64,000 nt of DNA from Pararheinheimera marina (lineage in GTDB: Bacteria > Pseudomonadota > Gammaproteobacteria > Enterobacterales > Alteromonadaceae), in contig NZ_JBHSGB010000001.1 in NCBI RefSeq assembly GCF_042654345.1, forward strand, positions 248,001-312,000. Direction: 5' to 3'. The notes below the pieces were generated by a model, which was not told the origin of the DNA, did no database searches, and saw only the letters and a program-made list of their open reading frames with translations. Every line of letters begins with the position of its first letter. Within the stretch, counting starts at the first letter, position 1. Position numbers and translations under genes: made by a program. Positions 25,574-34,348 of the stretch are shown here, piece by piece.

Positions 25574-26300
25574 CCTGTTAGGGCATTTAATTGAGTTACG
25601 CCGGCGTTTGTTGCATGTAGTGGCGGCAGTACTGTTGGTGTTTATTTCACTGGCTTATTGGGCGGCGGATATCTACCATCTGCTCGCCTCGCCCTTAATG
25701 ACCGTGCTGCCTCAAGGCGCATCGATGATCGCCACCGATGTGGCTGCACCTTTTTTTGCACCTTTTAAGCTGACTTTTATTGTGGCGCTGTGCCTGGCGG
25801 TTCCTTATATTCTTTGGCAAATCTGGCTTTTTGTTGCGCCCGCCTTGTACCAGAAAGAAAAGCATCTGGTGGCGCCGCTGATTGTATCCAGCACGCTGCT
25901 ATTTTATCTGGGTATCTGCTTTGCCTACTTTGTGGTCTTCCCGATCGTCTTTGGCTTCTTTACCAGTGTGGCACCAGAAGGCGTCACTATCGCCACCGAT
26001 ATCAGCAGCTACCTCGACTTTGTACTGAAATTGTTTTTTGCCTTTGGTCTGGCTTTCGAAATTCCTGTTGCCGTGTTATTACTGGTCTGGACAGGTGCAG
26101 TGGACCGAAAAAGCCTGGTAGAGAAACGCCCTTATTTTGTCGTGATTGCCTTTATTATCGGCATGTTGCTGACACCACCTGATGTCCTGTCACAAACATT
26201 GCTGGCTGTCCCTATGTGTCTGCTGTACGAACTGGGGATCTGGCTGAGCCGGTTTTATCAACCAGGCACTGAAGAACATACGCATGAGGAAGTTCAATGA
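25551..26300 (+). CDS. tatC: Sec-independent translocase subunit TatC
   Basis: 249 residues with six membrane helices. It opens with LLGHLIELRRRLLHV, the conserved twin-arginine-binding segment, and has FxAPFKLTF and LTPPDVLSQTLLAVPMCLLYELG near the end. It binds Tat signal peptides. The start lies within tatB; the stop overlaps the following ATG as ATGA. Confidence 0.98.
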   Translation: MSNTNPNSLLGHLIELRRRLLHVVAAVLLVFISLAYWAADIYHLLASPLMTVLPQGASMIATDVAAPFFAPFKLTFIVALCLAVPYILWQIWLFVAPALYQKEKHLVAPLIVSSTLLFYLGICFAYFVVFPIVFGFFTSVAPEGVTIATDISSYLDFVLKLFFAFGLAFEIPVAVLLLVWTGAVDRKSLVEKRPYFVVIAFIIGMLLTPPDVLSQTLLAVPMCLLYELGIWLSRFYQPGTEEHTHEEVQ

Positions 26301-26803
26301 AAGCTGTAGCCGTCATTTTGGGTCTAATCGTTGTCTCAGCACAAGCCACCACCGTCAATGACGAGCTATCGAAGTGCCGTCAGATTACACAAGACCTGCC
26401 ACGGTTGGTCTGTTATGACCAGATAGGCAGCCCAGCTCCAGCCGCCCAGCCTGTGATTGTGACAGCGGATGCCGTCAGCGACACAGAGCAGCTGACAACG
26501 GTCACTGCGGCAGCCCCTCAAGCAACGGCGACAGCTGAGCAGAAGTTTGGCATTGAACACCGGGCGGCCCCTCCGACCGATCTGCCGGAAGCCGTCAGTG
26601 TCGTGCTTGCCAAGGTGACCAAGGCACCGCGCGGTGAGTTAGTGTTCAGCTTTGATAATGGTCAGGTCTGGCGTCAGGTCAACAAGGAATCCTTTGTCGC
26701 AAAAGCCGGCGAAACGTACCAACTAACCAGGGGCGTGCTCAATTCGTTTTTCCTGGGCCAACAAGACTCACCACGCAAGACCCGGGTACGTCGGGATAAA
26801 TAA
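26297..26803 (+). CDS. Exported hypothetical protein between tatC and tatD
   Basis: 168 residues with a Sec signal peptide (MKAVAVILGLIVVSAQA). Then comes VNDELSKCRQITQDLPRLVCYDQIG, a Cys-x16-Cys helical motif seen in many small exported proteins. A low-complexity Ala/Thr/Val linker (about 50-85) follows, and a C-terminal beta-rich segment with FSFDNGQVWRQVNKESF. I do not know a function. It overlaps tatC by 4 nt and abuts tatD, so it is part of the same transcript; that alone does not make it a Tat component. Confidence 0.75.
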   Translation: MKAVAVILGLIVVSAQATTVNDELSKCRQITQDLPRLVCYDQIGSPAPAAQPVIVTADAVSDTEQLTTVTAAAPQATATAEQKFGIEHRAAPPTDLPEAVSVVLAKVTKAPRGELVFSFDNGQVWRQVNKESFVAKAGETYQLTRGVLNSFFLGQQDSPRKTRVRRDK

Positions 26804-27604
26804 GTGGTCAGTTACTGTGATGCCGGAGTCAATTTATTCAGCAATCAATTTGACTCCGATCGTGCCGAGGTCATTGAACGCGCGCATCTGAATGCAGTGC
26901 GGCAACTTCTGCTGATCAGTTCAGATGTGGCAGAAAGCCGGCTGAATCTGGATTATTGCCAAGGCAAGCACAGCTTAGTCTGTACCGCCGGCGTCCACCC
27001 ACATCAGGCGGCTGCGGTCGCACCCGATTGGCTGCAGACCCTTATGCCATTGCTGGCCGACCCTGCAGTGGTCGCTGTGGGTGAATGTGGTCTGGATTAT
27101 AACCGCGATTTTAGCCCCCGACCTGCTCAGCTGCAGGTGTTTGAACAGCAATTAGAATTGGCCTCCCGGGTAAACAAAGCTGTTTATTTGCATGAAAGAG
27201 ATGCTTTCGCTGACCAAATTGCGTTACTGAAATCTTTCCCTGCCCTGACCGGTGTCGCCCATTGCTTTACCGGCGACAGTGTGCAACTGAGAGCCTATCT
27301 GGATCGCGGTCTCTACATAGGTATTACCGGCTGGCTTTGTGATGAGCGGCGCAATCAGAGCATGATAGAAGCCTTAACCTACCTGCCGCTGGATCGGATC
27401 CTGCTGGAAACAGACGCCCCTTATTTGTTGCCTCGTACGCTTGCTGACAAACCCAAAAGCCGTCGCAACGAACCGGCCTTTGTCAGCTCGATTGCAGCGC
27501 AGATTGCACAATTGAAACAACTCAGTCTGGACCAGGTTGCCGAACAGACCACCCTTAATTTCAACCGCTTATTCAGACCAGTGGAGCCTAGTGATGGGGT
27601 ATGA
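26804..27604 (+). CDS. tatD: TatD-family metal-dependent DNase
   Basis: 266 residues from GTG 26804, which follows the previous stop directly. The TIM-barrel amidohydrolase motifs are present: ECGLDYNRD (metal Glu), YLHERDAF, HCFTGDSVQLRAY and LLETDAPYLLPR. One departure is the N-terminal strand, SYCDAGVNLFSNQF, where most TatD proteins have an HxH (DxHxH) metal pair; here the metal His residues are missing. TatD is a cytosolic 3'-5' nuclease linked to oxidative DNA repair and not needed for Tat transport. The diguanylate cyclase starts 11 nt before its stop. Confidence 0.9.
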   Translation: MVSYCDAGVNLFSNQFDSDRAEVIERAHLNAVRQLLLISSDVAESRLNLDYCQGKHSLVCTAGVHPHQAAAVAPDWLQTLMPLLADPAVVAVGECGLDYNRDFSPRPAQLQVFEQQLELASRVNKAVYLHERDAFADQIALLKSFPALTGVAHCFTGDSVQLRAYLDRGLYIGITGWLCDERRNQSMIEALTYLPLDRILLETDAPYLLPRTLADKPKSRRNEPAFVSSIAAQIAQLKQLSLDQVAEQTTLNFNRLFRPVEPSDGV

Positions 27605-28370
27605 ATGGATATCACAGCAGTGGCAAGGAATGCTGGCAGGCTTCGCTTTTGCTGGCGTGCTGATCGCACTGCTGGCCTGGGCACTTTTTGTCTGGCAGCA
27701 ACGGCGCTGGCAGCAAAATGTGGCCGATGAGCTGGAAGAGAAAATCCAGCAACGCACTCTCGAACTGCAAATTACCCTGAATGAACTGGCTGATAAAAAC
27801 CGTCAGCTGGAGCAGCAAAACACGCTGGACGCACTGACCGGCATACGCAACAGAGCCTTTTTTGATCAGAAACTGATTGCGGAACTGAAACGCTGCCGCC
27901 GCGAGCGCAGCTATTTGTCATTGTTGATGATAGATATCGATCATTTTAAAGCCATTAACGACCAGCATGGCCATTTGGTGGGCGATGCAGTCATTCAGCA
28001 AGTCGCTCAGTGTATTCAAAGCCATTTAAAACGCAGTAGCGATCATTTGTGCCGTTACGGTGGTGAAGAGTTTGCACTGATCCTGCCCAACACCAATTCT
28101 GAAGGTGCCATGCAGCTGGCCGAACTGGTACGCCAGGACCTGGCCAGCAGTCAGGTCAATTACCAACAACTTGCGCTGCTGATCCATGCCAGCATCGGCT
28201 GTTACACGGCAATCCCCGAACCACAGCAGACCAGCAGTGACTTTATTCAAGCCGCAGATGCAGCTTTGTATCAGGCTAAACACACCGGACGCAACAAAGT
28301 GGTGTGTTCGGAACTTTCGCAGCATGAGATTGCTGAACAGGAGCCAGAATCCGATGACCAAGACCAATGA
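27594..28370 (+). CDS. Membrane-anchored diguanylate cyclase (GGDEF domain)
   Basis: 258 residues from ATG 27594 (GGAG 7 nt upstream; a longer frame overlaps tatD without a ribosome site). One membrane helix (about 10-32) leads to a coiled coil (ADELEEKIQQRTLELQITLN) and a GGDEF domain starting at DALTGIRNRAFF. GGEEF at 156-160 predicts active c-di-GMP synthesis. RSSD five residues before it is a complete inhibitory I-site, so product feedback is expected. There is no recognisable input domain. It overlaps tatD by 11 nt and hemB by 17 nt. Confidence 0.92.
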   Translation: MGYEWISQQWQGMLAGFAFAGVLIALLAWALFVWQQRRWQQNVADELEEKIQQRTLELQITLNELADKNRQLEQQNTLDALTGIRNRAFFDQKLIAELKRCRRERSYLSLLMIDIDHFKAINDQHGHLVGDAVIQQVAQCIQSHLKRSSDHLCRYGGEEFALILPNTNSEGAMQLAELVRQDLASSQVNYQQLALLIHASIGCYTAIPEPQQTSSDFIQAADAALYQAKHTGRNKVVCSELSQHEIAEQEPESDDQDQ

Positions 28371-29361
28371 GTATTTCCCTGCCAGCCGCCTGCGTCGGTT
28401 ACGAGCGCACGATTTCAGCCGTCGCCTGATGGCGGAAAACCAACTTAGCGTTAACGACCTGATTTACCCGATGTTTATTGTGGAAGGCGAAAATCAGCGC
28501 CAGGCTGTCGCCTCTATGCCAGGTGTAGAACGCCTGTCACTGGATTTATTACTCGAAGAAGCACGCGAACTGGCCGATTTAGGTATTCCTGCCATTGCCT
28601 TATTCCCGGTGACAGCAGCTGAGAAAAAATCTCTGATGGCTGAAGAAGCCTATAACCCGGACGCTTTAGCACAACGCGCGGTGAGGATGTTGAAACAGCA
28701 GGTGCCACAACTTGGTGTGATCACCGACGTGGCGCTGGACCCCTTCACCACTCATGGTCAGGACGGCATTATTGATGAAGACGGTTATGTGCTGAATGAC
28801 ATCACTACAGAAATTCTGGTGAAACAGGCGCTGTCGCACGCCGAAGCTGGGGCCGATATCGTAGCACCATCTGACATGATGGATGGTCGTATTGGTGCTA
28901 TCCGGGAAGCCCTGGAAGACGCTGGCTTTGTGAACACGCAGATCATGGCTTATTCAGCTAAATACGCTTCCGCCTACTACGGCCCATTCCGCGACGCCGT
29001 TGGCTCGGCTGGCAATCTGAAAGGTGGCAACAAGAAGTCCTACCAAATGGACCCGGCCAACAGCAACGAAGCACTGCGTGAAGTGGCGCTGGACCTGGAA
29101 GAAGGGGCCGACATGGTGATGGTAAAACCAGGTATGCCGTATCTGGACATAGTCCGTCGTGTCAAAGATGAATTCGGCGTGCCCACCTTTGCTTATCAGG
29201 TCAGTGGCGAATATGCGATGCATATGGCCGCCATTCAAAATGGCTGGCTGAATGAAGAAGCGGTGGTGATGGAGTCGTTGCTGGCCTTCAAACGCGCCGG
29301 TGCGGATGGCATCCTGACTTATTTCGCCAAAAAAGCCGCCATTTGGTTAAAACAGAGCTGA
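28354..29361 (+). CDS. hemB: Delta-aminolevulinic acid dehydratase (porphobilinogen synthase)
   Basis: 335 residues from ATG 28354 (AGGAG upstream); the start lies inside the end of the cyclase gene. The active-site lysines are K203 (YSAKYASAYYGPFRDA) and K258 (MVMVKPGMPYLD). The metal loop reads DVALDPFTTHGQDGI: the cysteines of zinc-type enzymes are replaced by Asp, as in the magnesium-responsive Pseudomonas enzyme. It condenses two aminolevulinate molecules into porphobilinogen for heme, which this window's cox and cytochrome genes need. It is the last gene of the ubi-tat run and ends at a clear terminator. Confidence 0.97.
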   Translation: MTKTNEYFPASRLRRLRAHDFSRRLMAENQLSVNDLIYPMFIVEGENQRQAVASMPGVERLSLDLLLEEARELADLGIPAIALFPVTAAEKKSLMAEEAYNPDALAQRAVRMLKQQVPQLGVITDVALDPFTTHGQDGIIDEDGYVLNDITTEILVKQALSHAEAGADIVAPSDMMDGRIGAIREALEDAGFVNTQIMAYSAKYASAYYGPFRDAVGSAGNLKGGNKKSYQMDPANSNEALREVALDLEEGADMVMVKPGMPYLDIVRRVKDEFGVPTFAYQVSGEYAMHMAAIQNGWLNEEAVVMESLLAFKRAGADGILTYFAKKAAIWLKQS

Positions 29362-29373
29362 GTTTAATTGAAG

Positions 29374-29396
29374 AAGGCGGGGTTACCCGCCTTTTT
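29374..29396. terminator. Terminator of the ubi-tat-hemB run (shared with gppA)
   Basis: AAGGCGGG (29374-29381) pairs with CCCGCCTT (29386-29393) around GTTA, followed by T residues. The stop codon of converging gppA lies in the T-run, so the hairpin probably serves both strands. Confidence 0.88.
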
Positions 29397-30900
29397 AATG
29401 CACCATCAACTGCCAGCCAGCTTGCTGCTGGTAGGCAATTTCCTGCTCCAGCTCAGCCCGCATCAACGGATGATGATCCAACCAGCCGTCGGGCAGTTTA
29501 AGATGTAAGCCTTCCGCCTGAGCCTGCACTTGCACCGCTGGCAAGGCTTCGTGACGGCGACGCATGGACAAAATCACCGCCAGTCGCAAGATACGGGTCA
29601 GCCGCACCGCCAGTAAAACGGAGGTCATGGTCTGACGCGCCAGAATATCTTTATTCAGGTCTGCTCTGTGGTTATACACCAGCGCCATCAACAGCTGCTG
29701 CTGTGCTCTGGTAAAACCCGGCAGTTCCGCATGATTGATGATATAGGCGCCATGATGGTGATGATTTTTGTATTCAATCAGTAAACCCAGCTCGTGCAAC
29801 AAGGCGCCACACCGCAAAATGCTCAGGCCTTCAAAGCTTTGCAGGTTCCATTGCGGGTCCAGCTGCTGCGCCAGCATAGCGGCCATATCGGCTACCCGGT
29901 TGGCCTGCTGCTGGTCAATAAAATAACGTACCATCATGCTTTGCACTGTGCGGGCACGGACGTCCTGATGCTGCAATTGCGACAGCATGCCGTACAGAAC
30001 ACCTTCGCGCAGCGCGCCCCCTGACAATGTCATGCCTTTGATTTGCAGTACCCGAAATAACGCAATCAGAATCGCCAGGCCGGACGGAAACACTTGTTTG
30101 CGTTCCTGGGCCAGACCATGGATAGCCAACTGGTCCATATGACCACAGGCAAGCGCCTGCTGCAGTATGGTTTCCAGCCGGGACAAGGTGATCACTTCGT
30201 CTTTGCCCTGGGCAACCAGAATTTCCTGCAATGCCTGTACAGTGCCGGATGCCCCTACCGCATTTTGCCAGCCTTGCGCCAGATACTCATCGGCCACCTT
30301 GTGAATTTCCAGTTCAGCCGCAGCGATCGCCGCATTGAAGTTAGACTCACTCAGCTCATTGTTCTGAAAATAACGTTCCAGATAAGTGACGCAGCCCATA
30401 TTCAGGCTGGACAGCAACAGCGGTTGAAAGCCCTGGCCGACCACCACTTCAGTGGAGGCTCCACCTATATCAATCACCAGACGGTTTGCTTCACAATTGG
30501 AGGTATGGGCAACCCCAAGGTAGATAATCCGGGCTTCTTCTTCACCGGAAATCACTTCAATTTTATGGCCAAGGATCTGTTCGGCTTCAGTCAGAAAGGT
30601 TTTTACGTTGCGGGCCAAGCGCAATGTGGCGGTACCGACGATACGGATGTTGCTGGCCGGAATATCTTGCAGCCGCTCAGCAAACAGAGCCAGGCATTCC
30701 CAGCCGCGGGTCATGGCTTCTTTGCTCAGTACCAGGCTGTCATTTAAACCGGCCGCCAAACGCACTTTACGTTTGACCCGTCCAATCACCTGCACACTGC
30801 CGGCGACAACCTTGACCATCAGCATATGGAAGCTGTTGGAGCCGAGGTCAATCACAGCATAAATATCATTATGCTGTGATTGGGACTCTTCAAATTGCAT
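29395..30900 (-). CDS. gppA: Ppx/GppA phosphatase (pppGpp 5'-phosphohydrolase/exopolyphosphatase)
   Basis: 501 residues from ATG 30900, four nt after the rhlB stop. Phosphate-binding blocks are AVIDLGSNSFHMLMV, SGEEEARIIYLGV and VIDIGGASTEVVVG. The C-terminal half has the HD-like helical region (LHELGLLIEYKNHHHHGAYIINH). Ppx and GppA are hard to separate by sequence; adjacency to rhlB, as in E. coli, favours GppA, which converts pppGpp to ppGpp. The relA gene in this window supplies its substrate. The four-His run is a local oddity. Confidence 0.85.
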   Translation of the reverse strand: MQFEESQSQHNDIYAVIDLGSNSFHMLMVKVVAGSVQVIGRVKRKVRLAAGLNDSLVLSKEAMTRGWECLALFAERLQDIPASNIRIVGTATLRLARNVKTFLTEAEQILGHKIEVISGEEEARIIYLGVAHTSNCEANRLVIDIGGASTEVVVGQGFQPLLLSSLNMGCVTYLERYFQNNELSESNFNAAIAAAELEIHKVADEYLAQGWQNAVGASGTVQALQEILVAQGKDEVITLSRLETILQQALACGHMDQLAIHGLAQERKQVFPSGLAILIALFRVLQIKGMTLSGGALREGVLYGMLSQLQHQDVRARTVQSMMVRYFIDQQQANRVADMAAMLAQQLDPQWNLQSFEGLSILRCGALLHELGLLIEYKNHHHHGAYIINHAELPGFTRAQQQLLMALVYNHRADLNKDILARQTMTSVLLAVRLTRILRLAVILSMRRRHEALPAVQVQAQAEGLHLKLPDGWLDHHPLMRAELEQEIAYQQQAGWQLMVH

Positions 30901-30904
30901 CGCC

Positions 30905-32176
30905 TTAACGCGGACGGCTGCGTGGGTTCCGCGAGCCATTAGACTGACTTCGCTGGCCGGTACGGGCCTGTCCAGGCCGACGACGGACACGGGGTTTTGG
31001 CTGGGTCACATCTTCCAGTAATACGGTCGAATCGTATTGGGTCACCGGAATCGCATGACGAATATAGTCTTCAATGGCGGTCAGGTTCAGCGCATAACGC
31101 TCACAGGCGAAACTGATGGCTTTGCCGCTTTCACCGGCACGACCGGTACGGCCAATACGGTGCACATAGTCTTCACAGTCATCCGGCAAGTCATAGTTAA
31201 ACACATGACTGACTTTCGGAATATGCAGGCCACGGGCAGCCACATCGGTTGCAACCAGGATATCGAGCTGACCTTTGGTGAATTCTTCCAGAATACGCAG
31301 ACGTTTTTTCTGAATAACATCACCTGTCAGTAAGCCAACCCGATGCCCATCGGCTTCTAACCAGGCATGGATGTCTTCACAACAATGTTTGGTGTTGGCA
31401 AATACAATGGCTTTATCCGGCCACTCTTCTTCCATCAGGGTCAGCAAGAGTTTCATTTTGTGCTCGTCTGACGGGTAAAACAGTTCTTCGCTGATACGGC
31501 TGCCGGTCATTTGCTCTGGTGCAATATGCACGTGCACCGGCTGATTCATCTGCTCAAAAGCCAGTTCCTGCACCTTGTAAGACAAAGTCGCAGAGAACAG
31601 CAGGCTCAGACGTTCAGTGGCGGGCGGCATCCGGCGGAATAAGAAACGAATGTCCTTGATAAAGCCCAGATCAAACATGCGGTCGGCTTCATCCAGCACG
31701 ACCACCTGAATTTGCGACAGGTCGTACAGGCCTTGTTTCAGGTAGTCAATCAGACGGCCTGTGGTGCCGATTAAAATATCTGCGCCTTTTTCGAGGGCCT
31801 GACGTTGAGTATCGTAACCTTCGCCCCCATAAATCAGAGCAAGCTTCAAACCTGAGTGTTTGGCCAAAGCCTGGGCGTCATGATGGATCTGCACAGCCAA
31901 TTCCCTGGTCGGCGCCATAATGATGGCCCGCGGCTGACCTGAACCCCGAGGTTCATGTGTCAGTAAATAGTGGAAAGTGGCGGTTAAAAACGCGAGGGTT
32001 TTACCTGTTCCGGTCTGTGCCTGACCTGCAATATCTTTGCCGGTCAGAGCAATGGGCAGACACTGTGCCTGTATTGGTGTGCAATGCTCGAAACCTTGCG
32101 CTGAAAGTGCTGCAAGAACCTGAGGTGCCAATGCAAAATCGGCGAATTTGTGTGGTGTTAAGTGTGTTTTATTCAT
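30905..32176 (-). CDS. rhlB: ATP-dependent RNA helicase RhlB
   Basis: 423 residues with a full DEAD-box set: Q-motif (GFEHCTPIQAQCLP), AQTGTGKT, PTRELAVQ, VLDEADRMFD, SAT, and YVHRIGRTGRAG. The C-terminal tail is Arg-rich (PRVRRRPGQARTGQRS), as in RhlB. It unwinds RNA for the RNase E degradosome. It is divergent from trxA (103-nt gap), with gppA directly behind it. Confidence 0.96.
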   Translation of the reverse strand: MNKTHLTPHKFADFALAPQVLAALSAQGFEHCTPIQAQCLPIALTGKDIAGQAQTGTGKTLAFLTATFHYLLTHEPRGSGQPRAIIMAPTRELAVQIHHDAQALAKHSGLKLALIYGGEGYDTQRQALEKGADILIGTTGRLIDYLKQGLYDLSQIQVVVLDEADRMFDLGFIKDIRFLFRRMPPATERLSLLFSATLSYKVQELAFEQMNQPVHVHIAPEQMTGSRISEELFYPSDEHKMKLLLTLMEEEWPDKAIVFANTKHCCEDIHAWLEADGHRVGLLTGDVIQKKRLRILEEFTKGQLDILVATDVAARGLHIPKVSHVFNYDLPDDCEDYVHRIGRTGRAGESGKAISFACERYALNLTAIEDYIRHAIPVTQYDSTVLLEDVTQPKPRVRRRPGQARTGQRSQSNGSRNPRSRPR

Positions 32177-32279
32177 ACGCGCTAAGCATAACCGTTACGC
32201 TTGCAATAAGGAACAGTCCGGATAAAATTGGCTTTAAATTTTTGCAGTACCCAACTGCCCAGTACTAACGGAGAATACA

Positions 32280-32606
32280 ATGAGTGAACATATTCTGCAG
32301 GTATCAGACGATAGCTTCGAAGCCGACGTGTTAAAAGCTAGCGCACCTGTCCTGGTTGATTTTTGGGCTGAGTGGTGTGGTCCGTGCAAAATGATTGCAC
32401 CCATCCTGGACGATGTAGCGAAAGAATACGCAGGCAAAGTCACTGTGGCTAAGGTCAACATCGACCACAACCCAGGGACGCCGCCAAAATTTGGTATTCG
32501 TGGTATCCCAACGCTGCTGCTGTTTAAAAACGGCCAGGTTGCCGCCACTAAAGTAGGTGCCTTATCGAAGACTCAGTTAAAAGAGTTTTTAGACAGCAAT
32601 ATCTGA
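32280..32606 (+). CDS. trxA: Thioredoxin 1
   Basis: 108 residues, with active site W32-C33-G34-P35-C36 in WAEWCGPCKMIAPIL and the cis-proline block RGIPTLLLFKNG. It is the general cytosolic disulfide reductase. GGAG precedes the ATG. It lies upstream of rho, as in E. coli. Confidence 0.98.
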   Translation: MSEHILQVSDDSFEADVLKASAPVLVDFWAEWCGPCKMIAPILDDVAKEYAGKVTVAKVNIDHNPGTPPKFGIRGIPTLLLFKNGQVAATKVGALSKTQLKEFLDSNI

Positions 32607-32613
32607 TTAATTT

Positions 32614-32644
32614 CAGGTGAAAATCTGTTTGGGGTTTTCACCTG
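32614..32644 (+). terminator. Stem-loop between trxA and rho (terminator or leader element)
   Basis: CAGGTGAAAA (32614-32623) pairs perfectly with TTTTCACCTG (32635-32644) across an 11-nt loop, eight nt after the trxA stop. No long T-run follows, so termination may be partial. The remaining leader to 32867 has no ORF I trust. Confidence 0.55.
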
Positions 32645-32867
32645 ATCTTCGTGGTTTTCTGCGCTTTCGCACTACTCTGAGCACCCATCGTATAAAAATA
32701 CAGCTTTTCTCGTTTTCATCTGGACGCAAGAAACTTATCCTGCTAAGGTGTATCGCAGCAACAAATCCCTAAAACCACGCTGTCCCGTTGACTAAACCTA
32801 AGCCTACTTCCTTTTAATCAGCGCGATAAGCTTGTAATTCTGTTTGACCAACAAGAATCCACACACT
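32645..32867 (+). promoter_or_regulatory. rho leader region
   Basis: About 220 nt of C/T-rich, non-coding sequence precede rho, with several pyrimidine runs (around 32640-32700 and 32790-32815). In E. coli, rho is autoregulated by attenuation in a long leader rich in Rho-loading sequence; the length here fits. No clear Shine-Dalgarno precedes ATG 32868. Confidence 0.45.
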
Positions 32868-34136
32868 ATGCATTTAACCGAACTGAAACTGAAGCCAATT
32901 AACGAGCTGGTTGATTTATCTGAATCAATGGGCCTGGAAAATATGGCCCGCCTGCGCAAACAGGACATTATCTTCGCCATTCTCAAAGCCCATGCCAAAA
33001 ACGGTGAAGAAATCTACGGCGATGGCGTTCTGGAAATTCTGACCGACGGTTTCGGCTTCCTGCGTTCTGCAGACAGTTCTTACCTGGCCGGCCCTGACGA
33101 TATTTATGTCTCTCCCAGCCAAATCCGCCGCTTTAACCTGCGGACCGGTGACAGCATTTCTGGTTTGATCCGTCCGCCTAAAGAAGGCGAACGTTATTTT
33201 GCGCTGCTGAAAGTGAACGAAGTCAACTTCGGTCGCCCAGAGCAAGCCCGCAATAAAATTTTGTTTGAAAACTTAACTCCACTACACGCCAATTCACGGC
33301 TGCGGATGGAACGTGGTAACGGCTCCAAAGAAGACTTAACAGCCCGGGTGCTGGATTTGGCGTCTCCAATTGGCCGTGGTCAACGTGCATTAATCGTTGC
33401 ACCGCCAAAAGCCGGTAAAACCATTTTACTGCAGAACATTGCCCAGTCGATTGCCGCCAACCACCCTGAATGTGTGCTGATGGTACTGCTGATTGACGAA
33501 CGTCCGGAAGAAGTGACCGAAATGCAGCGTCTGGTCAAAGGTGAAGTGGTTGCGTCCACCTTCGACGAACCAGCCAGCCGTCACGTCCAAGTGGCTGAGA
33601 TGGTGATCGAAAAAGCCAAACGTTTAGTTGAACACAAAAAAGACGTGATTATTCTGCTCGATTCAATCACTCGTCTGGCCCGTGCTTACAACACAGTGAT
33701 CCCTAGCTCAGGTAAAGTGTTGACAGGTGGTGTGGACGCCAACGCGCTGCACAAACCGAAGCGTTTCTTCGGTGCAGCCCGTAACGTGGAAGAAGGCGGT
33801 AGCCTGACCATTATCGCTACAGCACTGGTTGATACCGGTTCGAAGATGGACGAAGTCATTTACGAAGAATTCAAAGGTACAGGCAACATGGAACTGCACT
33901 TGTCGCGCAAAATTGCCGAGCGTCGTGTGTTCCCTGCCATTGATTTCAACCGGTCGGGCACCCGCCGCGAAGAGCTGCTGGCGTCGCCGGAAGAACTGCA
34001 AAAAATGTGGATCCTGCGCAAAATCCTTAATCCAATGGACGAAACGGATTGCATGGAGTTCCTGATCGATAAACTGTCGATGACTAAAACCAACGATGAG
34101 TTCTTCGAAGCCATGAAACGGCAGAAAAACAGTTAA
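32868..34136 (+). CDS. rho: Transcription termination factor Rho
   Basis: 422 residues from ATG 32868; MHLTELKLKPINELVDL aligns with the E. coli N-terminus, so the upstream in-frame TTG at 32844 is rejected. The RNA-binding cold-shock fold contains DGFGFLRSADSSYLAGPDD. The Walker A is PPKAGKTILL, and the Q/R-loop region is VDTGSKMDEVIYEEFKGTGN. The hexameric helicase releases RNA polymerase at Rho-dependent sites. A strong intrinsic terminator follows. Confidence 0.98.
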   Translation: MHLTELKLKPINELVDLSESMGLENMARLRKQDIIFAILKAHAKNGEEIYGDGVLEILTDGFGFLRSADSSYLAGPDDIYVSPSQIRRFNLRTGDSISGLIRPPKEGERYFALLKVNEVNFGRPEQARNKILFENLTPLHANSRLRMERGNGSKEDLTARVLDLASPIGRGQRALIVAPPKAGKTILLQNIAQSIAANHPECVLMVLLIDERPEEVTEMQRLVKGEVVASTFDEPASRHVQVAEMVIEKAKRLVEHKKDVIILLDSITRLARAYNTVIPSSGKVLTGGVDANALHKPKRFFGAARNVEEGGSLTIIATALVDTGSKMDEVIYEEFKGTGNMELHLSRKIAERRVFPAIDFNRSGTRREELLASPEELQKMWILRKILNPMDETDCMEFLIDKLSMTKTNDEFFEAMKRQKNS

Positions 34137-34140
34137 GACA

Positions 34141-34168
34141 AAAACCGGCCCTGTGGCCGGTTTTTTTT
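34141..34168 (+). terminator. Rho-independent terminator of rho
   Basis: AAAACCGGCC (34141-34150) pairs with GGCCGGTTTT (34155-34164) around CTGT, followed by more T residues. The region up to 34348 holds no further ORF and should contain the ndh promoter. Confidence 0.93.
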
Positions 34169-34348
34169 ATGGACCCAACCGAATCACGACCGGAATGTGA
34201 CAGCAATTCCGGCACAGCATCACAATAACGTGCGACCCATGCAGCCGCGCGAGGGAATGACAAAGGCACAACTCAGGGATGATTGTGCGGATGGCAAAGC
34301 AGGCAGTGCTGCTAACAGGACTGGTAGCAGCAGCGAATGAGAGAAACA

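Noticed and set aside
30094..30747. A 217-codon open frame on the + strand
   Set aside because: Antisense to gppA; no recognisable motif, while gppA is a clear family member in full frame.
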